Under the pieces are notes generated by a model. The model did no database searches. It was given only the letters and a program-made list of their open reading frames with translations, and had not been told where the DNA came from. Made by a program: the position numbers and the translations under genes. From positions 158,501 to 222,500 of the forward strand of contig JAXCGZ010022667.1 in assembly GCA_037179515.1 (NCBI GenBank): a stretch of 64,000 nucleotides of DNA. The letters run 5' to 3'. Shown here in pieces: positions 58,564-64,000 of the stretch. The DNA is from Halocaridina rubra. Taxonomy: Eukaryota > Arthropoda > Malacostraca > Decapoda > Atyidae. Each line of letters opens with the position of its first letter. The first letter of the stretch is position 1.

Positions 58564-61239
58564 CTAACTATGACCTCTAGTTCTAGAGCCAGCCATATCG
58601 AAATATCGATCCCTATCCACTCTATCATAACCATGAAGGAATTTAAAGACTGTCACCATATCCCCCCTTACTCTTCTAGCTTCGAGTGATGGCAAATCTA
58701 ATTCCCTCAGCCTCTCATCATAACCGAGATTGCGTATTTCTGGCACCAGTTTCGTGGCATGTCTTTCAACTTTTTCAAGCTTAGCTATGTGCTTTTTCAA
58801 GTGCGGATTCCAAAAGGGGGCTGCATATTCGAGTTTTGGCCTCACATAGGTTACATAAATATTTCTGAACATTTCCTTGTCCATGTGCCTGAAGGCTACC
58901 CTTACATTTGATAAGAATGCATATGCTGCCCTTACTACGCCATTTATATGTATTTCTGGAGACAAATCTGCCAGTATGTTTACTCCTAGATCTCTCTCAT
59001 TTTCTGTCTCTTGAAGTTGTACTCCAGCCACCGAGTAGTCAAGCTTGGGCCTTCTTGCACGTGTACCCATTCTCATTACCTTACATTTTGAGGTATTGAA
59101 TTTCATTAGCCACTTTTCTGACCACTCATGCAGATTATTTACATCCTCCTGAAGTTCTCTACCATTGTTCTCGTTTTTTACTTTCTTCACAATCTTTGCA
59201 TCATCTGCAAACATATTCATGAATGAATTTACAGACTCTGGTAGGTCATTTACATATACAAGGAACAAAAGTGGCCCTAAAACTGAACCCTGTGGAACTC
59301 CACTACTAACTCTTCTCCATTCAGACACTGAGTGTCTTACTCTAACCCTCTGTTCCCTTCCTTCTAAGTAAGTTTTTATCCATTCCAAAACATTTCCACC
59401 TATTCTAGCCATTGAGTGCAGCTTCCTAATAAGTCTCCCATGTGGAACAGTGTCAAACGCTTTCTGGAAGTTTAGGAATATGCAATCTGCCCAGCCCTCT
59501 CTTTCCTGTAAGATTTGGCTTACCTCATCATAAAATTCTAATAAGTTTGTTACTGTTGATCTACCTTCTCTGAAGCCATGTTGCCTCACTGACAAAAAGT
59601 TGAAGGATTCCAAGTGAAGAGAGATATGTTTCCTTAGTAGTTTCTCCATAACTTTGCAAACTACGCTGGTCAAGGAAACTGGTCTATAGTTCAGAGCCGT
59701 ATCCCTCCTTCCCTTTTTGAAGATAGGTATCACATTTGCTTGTTTCCAGCATCTTGGAATCTCCCCCGACTCCAGTGACTCCTTAAATATGATACTTAGT
59801 GCCACTGATATTGTGTTTGCGCATTTTTTAAGCACATGAGGGGATATATCATCAGGACCTGTAGCTTTATGAACATCTAAATCCATCAGCGCTTTGCATA
59901 CCTCTGTGGCTGTAAGGTTGATGTTCTCTAATACCGGCCCTTGAGCTTCTATCACTGCAATCTGAGGGGGTGGGGTATTTTCTACTGTAAATACTGACTG
60001 AAACTCCTTGTTCAATTCTTTGCAGATCTCTTCGTCCGTCTCAGTGATGCTTCCATCCGCTCTCTTTAGCCTTAAAACCTGTTCTTTTACCTTCAGTTTT
60101 CCTCTGATAAAGCTGTGGAAAAGCTTGGGATTTTCTTTAGCCTTCCTGGTGATGTCCCTCTCATAATCTCTCTCTGCCTCTCTCCTTTTACTTAGGTAGT
60201 CATTTCTTGCTCTTTTGTAGGTTTGCCAGGCATTTATGTTTTTTCTCCTCCTATACCTTTTCCAGCATTTGTCTCTCCACTCCTTAGCTCTTTTACACCC
60301 ATTATCGAACCATTTCTCTCTGGCATGAATTACACCTACTTTGGTGACAGGTATGCAGCAATCTACTATCTTCCCATATTTCTCACAAAAGATGTCATAC
60401 ATTTCTTGTACAGATTTGTTGTAAAATAAGGTTCTCCAGTCAATAACTGCAAAAAGCTCATTCATTTTGATGTAATCTCCTTTCGGATAGTTCCTCCTCG
60501 TGTCCTCAGTGCCTCTACTCTCAGGAAGAATATCTTCAATGATATACTCCATCAACAACACACAGTGGTCACTCTTTCCAATTGGTGGTTCATACTCAAT
60601 ATTTTCAATATCCAACACATTATCTGTGAACACTAGATCAAGTAGTGATGGCTCATCCCCACCCCTGGCTCTTGTTGGTTCCATTACATGTTGGTGTAGG
60701 AAATTCCCTTGTACGCAATCTAGGAATCTTGCCCCTAATGAGTCCTCACCACTGTGTGGGTCAAGATTTATCCAATCTATCTCTTTATGATTAAAGTCTC
60801 CCATAATCAAAATCCTACATTTTTTCTCCCGTGCTATGTTAACAACTGAGTTTATGACTTCAATAGTACCTATATGACTTTCCTCATAAATTTCAAGCCT
60901 ATTTTGGTTCCTTGGTGGGTTGTATACAACATTTATTATAATGCTCTCTGACCCAGTATTTATGCGAGCAACAAGAAATTCCCTGAACTCACTTTCTATA
61001 GCCAAGTGTATTTCTTCAACTTGAATCCTCTCACTTATGAGCAGTGCTATCCCTCCACCAGTCCTCTCAGATCTTTCAACCCTTAGTATTCTGAAGCCCT
61101 TAGGAAAAACTGTGACACTGTTTATGTCCTCACTCAACTTAGTCTCTGTAATTGCTACTATATCTGCCTTACTGTTGTGAATCCTATCTTTTAATTCTAC
61201 TGCCTTACCAGCTAATCCATCAGCATTTGTGTATAACAA
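58564..61239 (-). pseudogene. L7 ORF2 endonuclease-RT (891 aa, ends 49 residues early)
   Basis: Order: endonuclease (ITETKLSED near residue 35, GDFNHKEIDW near 148, SDHC near 229), linker, RT, C-terminal domain. It is inactive on sequence grounds: RT motif A reads FLNFQKAFD where other copies have FLDFQKAFD, which loses the catalytic aspartate; FADDAKIV is kept. A TAG at 58564-58566 replaces a leucine codon 49 codons before the family's end. The frame is open upstream of the TTG taken as start and overlaps the ORF1 end, so the true start is uncertain. Confidence 0.92.
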
Positions 61240-61241
61240 TC

Positions 61242-62284
61242 TTAATGAGGCCCCATCCCCTGATCTTCTGTCATTATCTTCTTTATCTCCCCTTTGTCTG
61301 GAAGTATTCTGTAACGAAAATTTTTCTTCTCTTCTTCATTTCTCTCATCATTTAACCTTCTTGCCTCTTGCAACAAGTTTTTGATCTTTCCCATCTCTTC
61401 CTGTGTTCTGTATCGTCTAATGAACACTTCTTTGCATTCTTGAAGGTCTTTTAGACTTTTTTTCTCAACAATATTTCCCTACATGTTTCCCCTCTATCAA
61501 AGGTTACTTTTGTTGGTCTCGGCTTTCCTTCCCTCGAATATTTACCTAGTTGGTGTATGTTTACAATATCCTCAGGACCACATACTACTCCAAGCTTTCT
61601 TATCAGGTCTACAATGCTAGCTTTATTTTCTTCAAGTCTCCCCTGCCATGTTGGCTCCTGGGATTCACTTATGCCTGAGATTACCACTGTCTTCTCCTTA
61701 TCAAGTGCCTGTCTGATGAGTGGGTTTGCCCTTTCCATCACAACGTCTTTCATTTTTTCGATTACTGTCTCTTTATAGTCAACTGTTTGTATGTTTTCCA
61801 GTGCCACCACCTTTACAGCCTCTTTTACTGCCACATTCCCCTTTAGTGCATCAGCAAAGGACGTTTTCATGGCATCATTTTCCATATTCAGCTCCTGGAA
61901 CTCTTTTCTGAACTGTTCAATGTTTTCCTTAATCTGAACATTCCAAGCAGCAATCTCGTCTCTCTAAGAAGAGAGCAGTGAACTAACATCTAATTCCTTT
62001 AGGTTGTCATTCAGCTGTTTGTTTTTATCTTCTTGTTTAGAAATTCTAGATTCTAGTTGACTCTTTTCCCCTTCCAGCTTCTTTATTCTTTTTTCTAGTT
62101 CCTTTCTCTCCTGCCCTTGTGCTTTATTTGCCTCCTCCAAAGATCTTATTTGTTCTCTGAGTGTTTCATTCTCTTTCATTTCTCCATCCATATTCCGAAT
62201 TTTATCATCAAGGCTTATAACCATTTCCTCTAACTTCTTGATTCTCTGTTTAAGTCCCCTGATGACTACCCCTTCTCCCGACAT
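61242..62284 (-). pseudogene. L7 ORF1, two frame changes
   Basis: Starts MSGEGVVIRGLKQRIKKLEE at 62284, followed by a coiled coil to about residue 95. A two-base loss near 61966 brings in a stop. The globular part resumes at 61885 (MENDAMKTSFADALKGNV to GETCREILLRKKV). A one-base loss in an A run near 61452 shifts the frame again; the last piece (61242-61427, ending EDQGMGPH) overlaps the start of ORF2. Expected length about 345 residues. Confidence 0.85.
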
Positions 62285-62717
62285 TTTTATGTTCTCCCTC
62301 TCACAGAATATAGAAAGAAGACGAGAAAGAGGAAAAAAAAAGAAAAGAGAAAAACTTCTAATTTAGCTTCACACAGAATTTTTATATCTCCATATAAGTG
62401 CTATTTAGTGACTCAGTTTGTCTCCTTTCATGGTAATTTAAGTATAAAAAGAAAAAGAAAAACAAAAGTCAAACCTGAAGGAAAATTCGAATTTGTGTTT
62501 GAGGTGGCACCCACCTGTTTCTGTTATATATTCTTCCTAACTGATAAACTGACTTGCTAACCAAGATATGTTATCACGGGATTAGACTTTACATTTAACT
62601 CAATATATATACAAAATAACAAAATAGTAAAAGAGAAAGCTAAAAGAAAAGCAAAAAAAATGAAGAAAATAAGACTGCTGTACTACTTGGCAACTTAACT
62701 CAGTACTGTTGATAGGT
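62285..62717 (-). promoter_or_regulatory. L7 5'UTR
   Basis: Conserved with 7690-8113 of L1 over about 430 bp, including caatatatac-type and ggcacccacctgtttctg words. As the 5'UTR of a LINE it should hold the internal promoter, but I cannot name motifs. Confidence 0.65.
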
Positions 62718-63080
<363 letters not shown>

Positions 63081-64000
63081 GTGTGATTACCTAATTGTGC
63101 TTACGGGAAAGAGCCCACAGCTCGTATCTTCCCGTCTCCTGATCGGTTCCATTTTGTACTTAGTGATACTTATCATACCTGTCCCTAAAACTATTGATTG
63201 AGATAGCATTAACTACCTCCTCGCTTAGCCAATTCCAATTGTCAACTACTCTTACACTGAAAAAGTATTTCCTTACATCCTGCAAAGAAGTTTTCTTGCG
63301 AAGTTTCAAACTATGACCTCTAGTTCTAGAGCCTGCCATATCAAAATATCGATCCCTAGCCACTCTATCATACCCATGAAGGAATTTAAAGACTGTCATC
63401 ATATCCCCCCTCAATCTTCTAGCTTCGAGTGATGGTAAGTCTAATTCCCTCAGCCTCTCATCATAATTGAGATTACGCATATTCGAGTTTTGGCCTCACA
63501 TAAGTTAAATAAATATTTCTGAACATTTCCTTGTCCATGTGCCTGAAGGCTACCCTTACATTTGATAAGAATGCATATGCTAACCTTACTATGCCATTTA
63601 TATGTTTTTCTGGAGACAAATCTGCTAGTATATTTACTCCTAGATCTCTCTCATTTTCTGTCTCTTGAAGTTGTACTCCAGCCACTGAGTAGTCAAGCTT
63701 AGGCCTTCTTGCACTTGTACCCATTCTCATTACCTTACATTTTGAAGTATTGAATTTCATTAGCCACTTTTCTGACCACTTGTGCAGACTGTTTAGATCC
63801 TCCTGAAGTTCTCTACCATTGTTCTTGTTTCCTAATTTCTTCACAATCTTTGCATCATCTGCAAACATATTCATGAATGAATTTACATACTCTGGTAGGT
63901 CATTTACATATACAAGGAACAAAAGTGGCCCTAAAACTGAACCCTGTGGAACTCCACTACTAACTCTTCTCCATTCAGACTCTGAGTGTCTTACTCTAAC
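63081..64000 (-). mobile_element. CR1-type LINE copy L9, cut by window end
   Basis: Tail unit 63085-63098, hairpin, and ORF2 C-terminus to the RT catalytic box (FADDAKIV near 63850). A deletion of about 93 bp at 63479, between gcgta/gcata-like words, shifts the frame. The rest of the copy is outside the window. Confidence 0.92.
63160..64000 (-). pseudogene. L9 ORF2 RT and C-terminus, partial
   Basis: 63160-63480 is the C-terminus with the normal end DRYDKYH. 63473-63922 holds FADDAKIVKK, the MKFNTSKCKVMRMG segment and YVRPKLEYA. The two are in different frames because of the deletion at 63479. Confidence 0.87.

Larger units (their letters stand above)
58314..62717 (-). mobile_element. CR1-type LINE copy L7, full length (4.4 kb)
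   Basis: The most complete copy: a (GT)n run, two 14-bp tail units (58328-58355), the 3' hairpin (about 58358-58392), ORF2, ORF1 and about 430 bp of 5'UTR (62285-62717) shared with L1. The 3'UTR is short, about 90 bp from the normal ORF2 end. All reading frames carry lesions. Confidence 0.93.

Overview
The window is eukaryotic and I see no host gene in it. Almost every base belongs to transposable elements, simple repeats or remnants of them. The mix suggests an arthropod, most likely a decapod crustacean: a CR1-type LINE in many copies, BEL, Ty3/gypsy and copia LTR elements, Tigger/pogo-type DNA elements, long (AT)n, (GA)n, (GT)n and (ATT)n tracts, and deep nesting. That assignment is inference from repeat content only.

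Layout. 1-2703: 5' part of a Ty1/copia element (- strand), cut by the window start. It sits in a CR1-type LINE (L1), of which a 36-bp sliver survives at 2704-2739. 2740-5836: a Tigger/pogo remnant split by a 1.98-kb solo LTR (3855-5831, target duplication ACCTA). 5837-8113: the rest of L1. 8587-9189 plus 27567-28832: a second LINE (L2) split by an 18.4-kb insertion. That insertion is a BEL/Pao element (9190-27566), itself split by a complete 10.5-kb Ty3/gypsy element A (9725-20191, - strand, target duplication ATGAT). The BEL leader carries a 2.1-kb minisatellite.

28833-32752: LINE L3. 32753-40745: element B, a second, damaged copy of the family of A on the + strand. 40746-41571: AT-rich sequence with a local duplication. 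41572-47904: two Tigger-type ends flanking a complete but mutated Mag-like Ty3/gypsy element (42023-47253, - strand, target duplication AATG). 47973-48493: a BEL solo LTR inside a (TA)n tract. 48628-64000: six LINE copies (L4-L9), all on the - strand, joined head to tail.

Two things stand out. First, elements A and B encode protease, integrase, then reverse transcriptase/RNase H. This is the copia-like domain order known from Gmr1-type Ty3/gypsy elements, not the usual gypsy order. A has a single open 1371-codon Gag-Pol frame, near-identical 1.9-kb LTRs, a lysine-tRNA-type primer site and two related tandem arrays in its leader. I see no capsid domain or zinc knuckle in its Gag part. Second, the LINE copies share a hairpin and a 14-bp tandem tail at the 3' end, and copies repeatedly abut the tail of the next copy. 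This looks like insertion into pre-existing LINE tails.

All coordinates and comparisons were made by eye; element edges without a target duplication may be off by several bases.
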